From a virus, in IMG/VR virus record IMGVR_UViG_3300031857_000179, positions 1-61,284 of that record: 61,284 nt of DNA; one strand, 5' to 3'. Both the position numbers and the translations under genes were made by a program. Every line of letters begins with the position of its first letter. Position 1 is the first letter of the stretch. The notes below the pieces were generated by a model. It had not been told where the DNA came from and did no database searches. It was given only the letters and a program-made list of their open reading frames with translations. Positions 14,576 to 22,754 of this stretch are shown here, one piece after another.

Positions 14576-15272
14576 TATAGTTAAAAATTGGTAAAAAATA
14601 TTTGGAATTCTGGATAAAATTTCTTTTAAGTCTTATTTCCAGGCGAGTTTTACTTTTATAAATTTTAATGTCTGCGAAATCATAGTCTATAAGAGAGTTT
14701 ATTTTCATATAATGTTTTGATAAAATGTAATTGTCATCGGAATATAAAACTATATCTCCAGTTGGTTTAAAACCACAGATAGAACAATCCATAGAATTTT
14801 TATCTCTAACTATAATCAATAAACGATAGTCTTTTACAGAACAAACTTTATCTTGCCAGCCATCTACAAATAGTGACCAAAGAGAATTGGAATTATTATC
14901 ATAAAAATATGAAGATGTGGTTTCTTTAAACGTCTGATATAAACTTGCTTCTGTTGTGTGTGACCCATCTAATATACTTATAGATTTAACATCACAACCT
15001 ACATTATTATAACTTACATCAACAATTGAGTTGCCAGCACCTGACCAAATGGAATTCTCCAAACTTTCACAAACAACATATTCCCATATTTCTTTTCCTA
15101 AACTTAATGGATATCCTTTGTCTAAATATTTTTTCAAAGGTTGAATTATATTAGATATTTCGGTTTGGAATATTTCTTGAAATCTTTTTCCCAAAAATTC
15201 TTTAAGTTCTAAACTTTGCATAGGAATAAGAAAAGTTTTTTCTTCAATTTTTTCGCCGAATACATTAATCAT
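14562..15272 (-). CDS. AT-rich gene, PD-(D/E)xK-like nuclease candidate
   Basis: A 236-aa protein, MINVFGEKIEEKTFLIPMQS, lying inside the clamp-loader operon. SIVDVSYNNVGCDVKSIS gives Asp85 and Asp94-x-Lys96, the spacing of a PD-(D/E)xK core; Glu64 or Glu69 could be the helix acid. The family includes many restriction and repair nucleases. The first 180 bases at its 3' end are about 23% G+C, whereas a 60-base sample of gp44 is 43%, which suggests recent gain. The start is the ATG overlapping the upstream TGA (TGATG). Catalysis and target are unproven. Confidence 0.65.
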   Translation of the reverse strand: MINVFGEKIEEKTFLIPMQSLELKEFLGKRFQEIFQTEISNIIQPLKKYLDKGYPLSLGKEIWEYVVCESLENSIWSGAGNSIVDVSYNNVGCDVKSISILDGSHTTEASLYQTFKETTSSYFYDNNSNSLWSLFVDGWQDKVCSVKDYRLLIIVRDKNSMDCSICGFKPTGDIVLYSDDNYILSKHYMKINSLIDYDFADIKIYKSKTRLEIRLKRNFIQNSKYFLPIFNYNESF

Positions 15273-15562
15273 CACATAAGCATTCTAATCAAACCAATCG
15301 TATCAATGGTAGTCAACAATAGGTAGTTAGCCAGCATGCCAAAAGATTTCCTAGTCCAAGAAGCCCAAGCATAGATAGCACAGCCAGTAATCCAAATAGG
15401 ATATAGAGCCAAGAGGGGAGGAGTTGGTACGGTAAGTGCCATAGTAATACTACACCCAATACTAATAGCCCAAGCAAGAAGCTCGGCAGCAAAGCGAAAA
15501 GGATGAGAACGGTAGTCATCTTTGATCCAATCAAATGTGGGCTTAAATAAATCTAATATCAT
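15272..15562 (-). CDS. Small membrane protein of the clamp-loader operon
   Basis: A 96-aa protein with two or three hydrophobic segments: FAAELLAWAISIGCSITMAL, LLALYPIWITGCAIYAWAS and MLANYLLLTTIDTIGLIRML. A similar protein sits between genes 44 and 62 in T4-like cyanophages as I remember them. It has a cytoplasmic-looking charged N-terminus (KPTFDWIKDDYRSHPFR). Function is unknown; membrane attachment of the replisome is one idea without evidence here. Confidence 0.8.
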   Translation of the reverse strand: MILDLFKPTFDWIKDDYRSHPFRFAAELLAWAISIGCSITMALTVPTPPLLALYPIWITGCAIYAWASWTRKSFGMLANYLLLTTIDTIGLIRMLM

Positions 15563-15744
15563 AGATTTTCCGATTCAAGTTTAACATCATGGTGGTGTTT
15601 TAGTTTCAAGTATGCATTGAAAACAGACTTAGGCACGATGCCGTCTCCATACTGGTATGTAATCTGCTCAATCGCTTTAACTAATTCCCGAGAATATTTA
15701 ATCTCGGTGGCTGTTCCAATTGGATGTACTTCAAAATCACTCAT
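15559..15744 (-). CDS. Small conserved protein next to gp44
   Basis: A 61-aa protein, MSDFEVHPIGTATEIKYSRE. It overlaps gp44 and the membrane-protein gene by 4 bases at each end. YSRELVKAIEQITYQYG and SVFNAYLKLKHHHD look helical. I recall equivalents at this position in related phages, without function. Confidence 0.68.
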   Translation of the reverse strand: MSDFEVHPIGTATEIKYSRELVKAIEQITYQYGDGIVPKSVFNAYLKLKHHHDVKLESENL

Positions 15745-16673
15745 ACAAACTCCACGCTTACCATAAGTTCAGTCAAACAAGCAACGGTGTTAATCTCAGC
15801 ATCAGCAACGAATGCTTGCTTGTATTGATAGTCGGCTAGAATAATAACCGCTTGAGGTATGCTTTGTGGTTGCAATACTTCATAAAGACTATCATACAGT
15901 TTGCGATACAATGTTGCGGCATCAAAGTCAGCAGTAGCAACCCATTTACGAATTGCACCGAAGTCTTTGTTCTTCAAGTGTTTGGTGATTTCTGCAATTG
16001 ATATATCACCAATCTGTGCGAGAATACCAACATCAATCTTACCAAACTGTGAGTAGCGTTGCAACTCATTCAAGATGCGCCGAAAGTCTGGAAAGTGTTT
16101 CTTGATTAACTCGGCGATTACCTTGTCTTCATACTCAACATTTTCACTTTGCAAAATTGACTGAATGCGCTTGAAAAACTGACCAGCCATCTTTGTCTTT
16201 TCATCATTCTTCAATGTGAAATCAACAACAGCACACCGACTGTGTAGTGGATCAATGATACGATTCTTAAAATTACATGTAAAGATGAATGAGCAGTTTG
16301 ATGCAAACTCTTCCATTGCATTACGCAAAGCTGGTTGCGTTGAATTTGGATTCAGATAGTCAGCTTCATCAATGATGATAACTTTACGACCGCCAGTGAA
16401 TGACATTGACGAGGCAAAGTCTTTAATCTTGGTACGAAAAACATCAATGCCTGATTCATCTGAACCGTTAATCATAATGTAGTCAGCCTCAATCTGATTA
16501 CACATTGCTTTCGCAACAGTAGTCTTTCCTACACCTGCACCGCCAGATAGTAACAGGTGTGGAATCTTTTCCGAATTAACATATTCTTGGAACGGCTTCT
16601 TCAAGCGTTCCGGTAGAATACACTCCTCAATAGTCTTGGGACGATGTGCTTCCGTCCACAATAAATGTTGCAT
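15741..16673 (-). CDS. 44: Clamp-loader large subunit gp44 (AAA+ ATPase)
   Basis: A 310-aa AAA+ protein. LLLSGGAGVGKTTVAKAM is Walker A, VIIIDEADYLN is Walker B, FTCNFKNRIIDPLHSRCAVV contains sensor 1 and the SRC arginine finger. It acts as a tetramer with gp62 to open and load gp45. N-terminal LLWTEAHRPKTIEECILPER is typical of the family. It lies 34 bases after gp45 with a GGAG site. Confidence 0.96.
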   Translation of the reverse strand: MQHLLWTEAHRPKTIEECILPERLKKPFQEYVNSEKIPHLLLSGGAGVGKTTVAKAMCNQIEADYIMINGSDESGIDVFRTKIKDFASSMSFTGGRKVIIIDEADYLNPNSTQPALRNAMEEFASNCSFIFTCNFKNRIIDPLHSRCAVVDFTLKNDEKTKMAGQFFKRIQSILQSENVEYEDKVIAELIKKHFPDFRRILNELQRYSQFGKIDVGILAQIGDISIAEITKHLKNKDFGAIRKWVATADFDAATLYRKLYDSLYEVLQPQSIPQAVIILADYQYKQAFVADAEINTVACLTELMVSVEFV

Positions 16674-16707
16674 AAAAACTCCATAATAAAAAATTCAAAA
16701 AGAAAAA

Positions 16708-17391
16708 TCAACCTTCGCTGGTTGAACCGAGTTCTGTAGCAACCCAATATTGCAAGGGCTTTGTGGTGTTCTTAAAGTGTGCGATACCTTTGAAAGAAAT
16801 AGAAATCTCATATGAACCAGGAATCATTTTTAGGTTCTCGGTTTTAAACAACATCTTATATTTCTTTCCATTGCCTGCACCAACATCAAGTTGATTACTG
16901 TGGGTGGATGTGTTTTTGTCATCTAGTGCAGAGACAAAGATTTTGCTACCATCAGAAGTTACTGAAATGTGTGGAGTAGCAAGAGTTGAAGCGGACCGCA
17001 TAATGAATTCAAGATCCGCCTGAGAGATAGCAAAAGTCACTTCAGGATCTGGCATTTTAACTGATTTATCGGATGCATTTTTAATCATAGTCGCATCACA
17101 AATACGATATGTAATTTTGCTACGACCGCTGGTGTCATTGATAATTGCAGACTTGGTTGCGGTATCAATTTGAAGCTGTGAATTATCCTGATGCAATCCT
17201 AGGACTGCAAGGAATTTATTCAAGTCATAGATACCGAAATCTTCATCAATCGTTTCGGCGATTGTTGTTTCAGCCAAAACTTGTTTAGATGCATCACAGG
17301 TACGCAATACGCTACCCTTACGGAACATGATACCATCATTGATAGATGCGAAGTTTTTCAATACGGTCAAGGTGTCTTTAGACAATTTCAT
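16708..17391 (-). CDS. 45: Sliding clamp gp45
   Basis: A 227-aa protein forming the trimeric ring that tethers gp43 and, in T4, also activates late transcription with gp55 and gp33. KLSKDTLTVLKNFASINDGI, VLAETTIAETIDEDFGIYDL and the C-terminal TTKPLQYWVATE match gp45 of T4-like phages in order. Length is as expected. A consensus promoter lies 24 bases upstream of the start, so gp45 leads the unit gp45-44-62-regA. Confidence 0.94.
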   Translation of the reverse strand: MKLSKDTLTVLKNFASINDGIMFRKGSVLRTCDASKQVLAETTIAETIDEDFGIYDLNKFLAVLGLHQDNSQLQIDTATKSAIINDTSGRSKITYRICDATMIKNASDKSVKMPDPEVTFAISQADLEFIMRSASTLATPHISVTSDGSKIFVSALDDKNTSTHSNQLDVGAGNGKKYKMLFKTENLKMIPGSYEISISFKGIAHFKNTTKPLQYWVATELGSTSEG

Positions 17392-17414
17392 AATATACTC
17401 TCCAAAAAAATTTA

Positions 17415-17443
17415 ATTATACAATATTCATTCAGCATTGTCAA
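17415..17443 (-). promoter_or_regulatory. Consensus sigma-70 promoter of gp45
   Basis: The minus strand reads TTGACA (17443-17438), exactly 17 bases, TATAAT (17420-17415). The -35 is inside the 3' end of the upstream gene. This perfect match implies strong early transcription of gp45 and the clamp-loader genes by unmodified host polymerase. Confidence 0.85.
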
Positions 17444-17813
17444 GCGAATACTTAACATCATGCTCATACAAAAAAGATAGGCAACACATAGCATGGGCTA
17501 GATGATGTATACCTGATTCTGGGTCTAGTTTCTCACCCATTTTCCATGCCCATATATGGCGTTCCAGTGCATCAAAGTATCTGCGTTTGGAATCGGGAAC
17601 TCTTTTCCAGTTATCTCTCTCATATTTCTGAGCACCGAAAGTGAGAACCCGTACCATTTCTTGTTGAGCAAGAGGCGGAATCAAACCATACTCTAATTTG
17701 TTTCCGTCAAACTTACGACCGCCTGTAGTTGCAGTCTCTGATCCAGTTGCGCCAGCCGCCAGGTCCAGCGGCGTTGGCACCCACTCCTCCAGCGGTGGAT
17801 ATGAAGTTGCCAT
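17427..17813 (-). CDS. dATP/dGTP pyrophosphohydrolase-like protein (DUF5664 type)
   Basis: A 128-aa protein. GRKFDGNKLEYGLIPPLAQQ, LTFGAQKYERDNW, RRYFDALERHIWAWKMGEK and GIHHLAHAMCCLSFLYE are the signature segments of the phage family annotated as dATP/dGTP diphosphohydrolase N-terminal domain. It probably adjusts the purine dNTP pool. Relatives (MazZ) serve 2-aminoadenine genomes, but no PurZ is in this window. The first 30 residues (PPLEEWVPTPLDLAAGATGS) look disordered. Its start overlaps the stop of the glycosyltransferase gene. Confidence 0.8.
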   Translation of the reverse strand: MATSYPPLEEWVPTPLDLAAGATGSETATTGGRKFDGNKLEYGLIPPLAQQEMVRVLTFGAQKYERDNWKRVPDSKRRYFDALERHIWAWKMGEKLDPESGIHHLAHAMCCLSFLYEHDVKYSLDNAE

Positions 17814-18628
17814 TACAGTTTACCCGTTAGTTCAGCAATCTTAGCGAGATTACCCGTGAAAGGATATGTGCCAATATGCTGTGTCTTCATCCATGGGCAC
17901 AAGAAGATAGAACCACCAGCTTTGCGCCATAGTTGACAAAACATATAATCTTCACTTAGGTATCTTTCAGAACCACCGCCTGTTGCGCTATCAAGTGTAT
18001 CAATCACGGTATCAAAATATGCATGGATATATCTTGAGCCATCAAAGTGTGCTTGCCCAACGTGGTCAGGTTTGTAACGCAATTGGGGATATTTTTCTTC
18101 CAAGATTGGAAACACTTCTCGCTTGACCATCATGTAGCCAGTACCAATCTCCAAAACTTCTAGAGGTTCAGTTACTGAAAATTGTTGTGTGCCTTTAACG
18201 ACATTGAACACATAATCGCCAACAAGATTTTCTAATTCATGTGCTGGCAAATCTGGATGTTTACGTGCGGCTAGTGCGATGTTGTTCCAGTTGATAGCTT
18301 TCTTGGGATAAGGACCACCAATAACTTCTTTATCAAGTGCTAGAAGTGCGACTACATCTTGTGGATTGTAATGCACATCAGAATCAATAAAAAGTAGATG
18401 GGTACAATCGGAGCGGAGAAATTCATCTACCAAATAATTTCTGGCCCGTGTGATTAATGATTCATTGAACAAGAATGAAAATCGTGTTTCAACACCATAT
18501 TTGGACATGAGTGCTTGTAAGTCAAGACTAGCCTTAACATACATGCCGTGTGCCATACCACCATACATCGGTGTCGCAACAAATAATTTGTGCTTCTTCA
18601 AGTCTTCAATTTTAACTTTTATTTCCAT
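17813..18628 (-). CDS. Glycosyltransferase, GT-A fold
   Basis: A 271-aa protein. LFVATPMYGGMAHGMYVKAS at the N-terminus, then HLLFIDSDVHYNPQDVVAL with the D-S-D metal-binding motif, then EVIGGPYPKK and LEIGTGYMMVKREVF, which is typical of phage glycosyltransferases of this type; SEDYMFCQLWRKAGG is the acidic catalytic-loop region. It might glycosylate DNA, virion protein or host glycans. It sits between the HTH gene terminator and the pyrophosphohydrolase-like gene, far from the glycan genes at the left edge. Confidence 0.78.
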   Translation of the reverse strand: MEIKVKIEDLKKHKLFVATPMYGGMAHGMYVKASLDLQALMSKYGVETRFSFLFNESLITRARNYLVDEFLRSDCTHLLFIDSDVHYNPQDVVALLALDKEVIGGPYPKKAINWNNIALAARKHPDLPAHELENLVGDYVFNVVKGTQQFSVTEPLEVLEIGTGYMMVKREVFPILEEKYPQLRYKPDHVGQAHFDGSRYIHAYFDTVIDTLDSATGGGSERYLSEDYMFCQLWRKAGGSIFLCPWMKTQHIGTYPFTGNLAKIAELTGKL

Positions 18629-18639
18629 AATTTATCCAT

Positions 18640-18677
18640 AAAAAAAGAGGATGCGATACAAGTATATATCACATCCT
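18640..18677 (-). terminator. Intrinsic terminator after the HTH gene
   Basis: On the minus strand an 11-pair stem (AGGATGTGATA with TATCGCATCCT, one U-G pair) closes an 8-base loop and is followed by C and seven T. It ends the HTH transcript, 20 bases after the stop codon. Confidence 0.85.
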
Positions 18678-18697
18678 TCTTAGCAATCGCCTAAAGA

Positions 18698-18979
18698 TTA
18701 GGCAAAAGTGCTAACACCCTTTGCACGTAGGGCTTTGATGCCTTCTGCAACCATGCGCTTGGTTGGCTGACCAAGGCGGTAGAAGGAGATTTTACGACCA
18801 TTAGCAAGAGTTTTGCTGTTAGTGTAAATTGCGTGTCCATCTTCACGCAATTCGTTGATACGTGCGGCAACATTGGTGATGCCGAAACGTGCCCGTGCCT
18901 GGGCAGTGGTGAAGGTATTGTAACCATCAGTCTTGCTCAAAGCGGCAAGCATTTTTTCTTTAGTAGTCATTTTAGACAT
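18698..18979 (-). CDS. Small helix-turn-helix protein (HTH_39-like)
   Basis: A 93-aa basic protein, MSKMTTKEKMLAALSKTDGY. TTAQARARFGITNVAARINE followed by LREDGHAIYTNSK and KISFYRLG is a winged-helix pattern of the HTH_39 type found in phages. It has its own promoter (19048-19076), a leader of about 60 bases and its own terminator, so it is a monocistronic and probably abundant early product. It is a good candidate for a phage transcription regulator; targets are unknown. The start at 18979 has a GGAG site. Confidence 0.8.
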   Translation of the reverse strand: MSKMTTKEKMLAALSKTDGYNTFTTAQARARFGITNVAARINELREDGHAIYTNSKTLANGRKISFYRLGQPTKRMVAEGIKALRAKGVSTFA

Positions 18980-19047
18980 AATAAAACTCCGTAATAAAAC
19001 CACACTTTGGGAATACACTTGAGAGGTGGTCATTCTCAAGATTCATA

Positions 19048-19089
19048 ATTATAACAAACCACTAAGAGTAAGTCAATACTCTTAGTGGT
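19048..19089 (-). promoter_or_regulatory. Sigma-70 promoter with its -35 in a hairpin loop
   Basis: The minus strand reads TTGACT (19076-19071), 17 bases, TATAAT (19053-19048). The six bases of the -35 are exactly the loop between perfect 13-base arms ACCACTAAGAGTA and TACTCTTAGTGGT (19077-19089 and 19058-19070). The same hairpin lies 12 bases after the CobS-like stop codon and could terminate that transcript. Confidence 0.82.
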
Positions 19090-19100
19090 AAATGTATCAA

Positions 19101-20285
19101 TTAAAATGGTACTTCTTCATTATGTGAAGGTACATTCACTGTAATAGGATCTTCTTCTTTGGCTGGTGCATCAAGTTTGGTGTACAAATCAAGGAAAGAC
19201 ATTTTGGTATCGGTATCAAAACGATTCAGACACAAAGATACCGCTTTCATTCGGTCACCATGCACACCATATGTTTTGCAAATATGTACCAAACGGCGAG
19301 TGGAGATGATTTCATCAACACCACCTTCGGAGAATGTTTTGCGAATTACATCAGCCCAAGTAACAAGTTTTTCGGCAAATTCATCATCGGTACGACCAGC
19401 AGAGGTCAATTCTTTTTTGATGATTTTACGCTCAACTGCAACAGGAGGATATTCTTGTTCGTAGGTATTCAAGAAACGTTCCAAGAAGGCTTCGTTCAAT
19501 ACGTTGGTGAACATATAGCGACCATCTTCGGAGCCTTTACCTTTTGTATTGGCTGTAGCAACAATTGTAAAGCCTTCGCTAGGATATACAATCTCGCCTT
19601 TTTTCTTCAACATGAAAGGCTTACCCTCTAGTACCCGTTGCAAGCAGGACAAGTTTTGTGCGCCGTAATCAATTTCATCAATACACAAAACGGCACCTTG
19701 TCGTGCGGCGGTAGTAACAGGACCGTCACGCCATTCCATCTGACCGTTAATCAAAACAAAGTTGCCAAGCAAATCGCCTTCATCGGTTTCTGGTGTCATT
19801 GAGATACAAACGAATTTGCGTTTTGCTTTGGCACAGGCTTGTTCAACGGACATTGTTTTACCGTTGCCAGATTGACCAGTGATAAAGATGGGAAAGAATT
19901 GTTTGCTGTTTACGATAGCCAGCAAATCTTCATAGTTGCCAAAGGGCACATAATTTTTGTACACTTCTGGAACTAGATTTCCAGTCTCAAGGTCGGTAGA
20001 TACATTAGCAATTCGGTTTTGTGCAACAGGTGCAACCGGTGCAATTTCAGTTTTCTTCATAGGTAAAACTTGAGCAGATAAATCAACTGCGGAAACATTA
20101 GCAGTTGGTAGTTTATATAGCCCACGACCAGCACGATTTTCTGGATCTTTTGTGAACCATTGTGGATATTTTAGGTCGGCCTCATTACAAATTGCCCAGA
20201 TATCTTCAACATTCAAAGTTTTTTTACCAGTAGCCAGGGCTAAAGAAATAAACTTCTCACGGGCCGAAACATTCACTTTACGCAT
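19101..20285 (-). CDS. cobS-like: AAA+ ATPase, MoxR/CobS-like
   Basis: A 394-aa protein. FITGQSGNGKTMSVEQACA is Walker A, AVLCIDEIDYGAQNLSCLQ is Walker B, TIVATANTKGKG is sensor 1 and LNEAFLERFLNTY holds the arginine-finger region, all in MoxR/CobS style. The first 90 residues form a separate domain (NVEDIWAICNEADLKYPQWF). Related phage genes are annotated cobS, but cobalt chelatase activity needs CobN, not present here. MoxR ATPases work with VWA partners; the zincin-VWA gene lies directly upstream. It has its own consensus promoter. Confidence 0.88.
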   Translation of the reverse strand: MRKVNVSAREKFISLALATGKKTLNVEDIWAICNEADLKYPQWFTKDPENRAGRGLYKLPTANVSAVDLSAQVLPMKKTEIAPVAPVAQNRIANVSTDLETGNLVPEVYKNYVPFGNYEDLLAIVNSKQFFPIFITGQSGNGKTMSVEQACAKAKRKFVCISMTPETDEGDLLGNFVLINGQMEWRDGPVTTAARQGAVLCIDEIDYGAQNLSCLQRVLEGKPFMLKKKGEIVYPSEGFTIVATANTKGKGSEDGRYMFTNVLNEAFLERFLNTYEQEYPPVAVERKIIKKELTSAGRTDDEFAEKLVTWADVIRKTFSEGGVDEIISTRRLVHICKTYGVHGDRMKAVSLCLNRFDTDTKMSFLDLYTKLDAPAKEEDPITVNVPSHNEEVPF

Positions 20286-20319
20286 AATATAAACTCCATT
20301 TCAATCAATCAATACAATA

Positions 20320-20358
20320 ATTATAACAGGGAAACACCACCTTGTCAATAGGTGGTGT
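20320..20358 (-). promoter_or_regulatory. Consensus sigma-70 promoter with its -35 in a hairpin loop
   Basis: The minus strand reads TTGACA (20348-20343), 17 bases, TATAAT (20325-20320), a perfect consensus. Perfect 9-base arms ACACCACCT and AGGTGGTGT (20350-20358, 20334-20342) enclose a 7-base loop that contains the -35. It drives the AAA+ gene and may also end the upstream zincin-VWA transcript. Confidence 0.85.
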
Positions 20359-20368
20359 TGTAAAAATG

Positions 20369-22687
20369 TCACAAAGCAATCTCGCCAATGAAACGATTTA
20401 CCAAAACACGGCTTACTTGTTTCTTCTTATTCATTTTCATAAATGCATTCTTTAGTTTACCAGCAGTAACTGCACCATCAACATGTAAACTTTCGTTTTC
20501 AATGTCAAGGTCATCGCCGCCAGGAATAATAAAGAATTTATTGTACCCAGAATTTTTAGATTCTAGGAATCTTTCCGCTTTGATGATTTGTGCAAGTTGT
20601 TTAGTGGCTTCTTTTCTTTGGTAGTAAGAATCATTAGAATGACCCTCATAAACTTGGCGCAACGATTCACCTTTTTCGTTGATGTAACGGCGCTCAATGC
20701 CAGCACGGAGACCAGCACCAGTTCCAGCAATGAAGAAACCGATAATCTTAGAACCTGTAGTTTTGCGATACCAATTGAAAACTGATTGGCGCACAGGACA
20801 TTCATCATCCTCAACCATCAATTCTTCAAATTTATTTTTCGTATCACGCAAAACAAGATTGAATTGACCGTGACCAATACCTACCGTGCTAGAGTAAGAT
20901 TGACCTTTGTAATCTACACGCTCACCAATTATGGTGGTAATTCTGTCGGCATCACCATCGTGCATGATAACCGTGTTCACAATATCAAGATTGTTCACCT
21001 TGCGAAATTGCTCAACGAGCGGCTTCAAGGCAATCATTGCTTCGGTCATAGGAGTATTTGACAAATTCTCAGTCTTAGGTGTTGAAAATTTACGATTACC
21101 ACGATAACTATAACTACCAGCCAAAGCCATGATATTTTTAGAGCACCGGGTAAATTCACTCGCACTCATTTTTGAATTCAAATACTCACGCAAGAAAACA
21201 TCTGAGCCACTTAATTCGTGGAGGTTTTTGGTGAATGAACGATTATTTTCACGGCCGTGGTCAAGTTGAAAAGCACCGGTATCATTGCCAAAACCATAAA
21301 CAACAAAAGGAATATTCACTTTGCGGCAGAACATTGCGAGAACCAAAATTTGTTCCCATGATGATTCCATATTGTTTTGCATTGAACCCGAACGGTCAAG
21401 CAACAAAACTAAACCATGCGATTTGCCTTTTGGTACAAAGGTTGCTTTGCGGAAAATATTGTCATCAACTTGGTATTTGTAGATGCGGTTAACATCAATA
21501 TCACCAGTCTCAGAAATTTTCTGTTTGGAATATTTTGATGCGGCTTTACGCATTTCAAATTCTTTCGCAAGCAGAGAAATGTAACGGTCATTCCGATTTT
21601 TGAATTCACGGAGCAAAACATTCTGAGTATCTTTATATGAATCAAACCGGTCAGCCCAATACATTTCCATCAATTCATGTACCCGTTTGTATGGAGTAAG
21701 AATTTCAGAATAAATTGGAGTTGGCAAATTCACATACAAATATTCTTTGCATGATTTGTCCAACAATTGACCTTCGTTTTCACGGTACTTTTCATCAGTT
21801 TCGCAAACTGGTTCAAAATCTTCATCTTCACTGGTACTATTGTGTGATTCTTTATCACGGTTAATAGTATTGCTTTTCTCTGGTTGTTCTTCTGATTTTT
21901 CTTCCGAATCAGAATCTGATTCACCTTTGGATTCTGATTCATCTTCACCATCGGATGATTCTTTTTCAGTTTTGCCAGCTTGAGGTTGGCCATCTTCCTG
22001 ATTTTCTTCTTCATCATTGGAAGAATCATCATTGCTGTCCATGTCCGTTTCATAATCACCATCTTCATCATCATAGAATGAATTCAGTTGGCGAATTTTT
22101 TCTTGTTGCAATTCTTTTTGTTCGGTTTTTGAATAGTCAAAAATTGCTTCGGTAATACGGACAACATCTTCCCACGTTTCGCACGATTCAACATCGGCTA
22201 ACATTTTGGTTTCTTCATTGTTGAATTGAATGCCCAATGCAACACCGCCTTTAGTGTAAAGGTTCAAGCGGTCAATGAAAGGCAAAGCATTGACATTTCG
22301 GTACTTGATACCGAAAAAATCTTTTTCTAATAGTTGACCGTATGCTTTGACAAACGATTGGCGCAAGCCAGGGAAACGGCGTTTGACTTTTTTCTCAATG
22401 CGGGCATCTTCAACCACATTCAGGAAGTTTTTGAAATTTTTATCAAATTTGCCAGTGCCCATAACTGCATTGTGCCAACCTTCTTCTGGCGTTTCCAATG
22501 CGTGACCAACTTCATGCCCGGTCAGCAAATCATACATTTCGCCAGACATATCTTTCCAGACTGGAAGGGTAAGAACACGGTCTTTAAGATTAAAAGAAGC
22601 CGTGGATACTTTGCGGTGCTCAACGGTGAGGTTTTCGGTAGCCATCAACTTGGCTAATTGGGATTTGGATTCTTGGGTAAACTGCAT
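20369..22687 (-). CDS. cobT-like: Zincin-VWA protein, CobT-like
   Basis: A 772-aa protein with three parts. Near residue 58 HEVGHALETPEEGW gives the HExxH zinc motif and about 30 residues later VVEDARIEKKVKRRF can supply the third ligand, as in zincin proteases. Residues about 210-300 are a long Asp/Glu/Ser-rich linker as in CobT. From about residue 425, HGLVLLLDRSGSM gives the VWA MIDAS D-x-S-x-S, with later VIMHDGDADR. With the adjacent AAA+ protein it forms a chelatase-like or MoxR-VWA pair. The target is unknown; metal insertion or protein remodelling and cleavage are possible. Confidence 0.85.
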   Translation of the reverse strand: MQFTQESKSQLAKLMATENLTVEHRKVSTASFNLKDRVLTLPVWKDMSGEMYDLLTGHEVGHALETPEEGWHNAVMGTGKFDKNFKNFLNVVEDARIEKKVKRRFPGLRQSFVKAYGQLLEKDFFGIKYRNVNALPFIDRLNLYTKGGVALGIQFNNEETKMLADVESCETWEDVVRITEAIFDYSKTEQKELQQEKIRQLNSFYDDEDGDYETDMDSNDDSSNDEEENQEDGQPQAGKTEKESSDGEDESESKGESDSDSEEKSEEQPEKSNTINRDKESHNSTSEDEDFEPVCETDEKYRENEGQLLDKSCKEYLYVNLPTPIYSEILTPYKRVHELMEMYWADRFDSYKDTQNVLLREFKNRNDRYISLLAKEFEMRKAASKYSKQKISETGDIDVNRIYKYQVDDNIFRKATFVPKGKSHGLVLLLDRSGSMQNNMESSWEQILVLAMFCRKVNIPFVVYGFGNDTGAFQLDHGRENNRSFTKNLHELSGSDVFLREYLNSKMSASEFTRCSKNIMALAGSYSYRGNRKFSTPKTENLSNTPMTEAMIALKPLVEQFRKVNNLDIVNTVIMHDGDADRITTIIGERVDYKGQSYSSTVGIGHGQFNLVLRDTKNKFEELMVEDDECPVRQSVFNWYRKTTGSKIIGFFIAGTGAGLRAGIERRYINEKGESLRQVYEGHSNDSYYQRKEATKQLAQIIKAERFLESKNSGYNKFFIIPGGDDLDIENESLHVDGAVTAGKLKNAFMKMNKKKQVSRVLVNRFIGEIAL

Positions 22688-22712
22688 GGTGTTCCTTCTA
22701 ACTACAGATACA

Positions 22713-22740
22713 AGTATATCAGGACCAGAACGAATGTCAA
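22713..22740 (-). promoter_or_regulatory. Sigma-70 promoter of the zincin-VWA gene
   Basis: The minus strand reads TTGACA (22740-22735), 16 bases, TATACT (22718-22713), 26 bases before the ATG. One mismatch in the -10. Confidence 0.72.
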
Positions 22741-22754
22741 GTACTACTAAAGTA

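Noticed and set aside
20588-22657. Several plus-strand open frames antisense to the zincin-VWA gene
   Set aside because: They lack ribosome sites and family motifs and lie wholly within an unambiguous gene.
20369-22687. True aerobic cobaltochelatase subunit CobT
   Set aside because: The N-terminal HExxH zincin segment and absence of CobN or cobalamin genes in the window make the label unsafe; only CobT-like is used.
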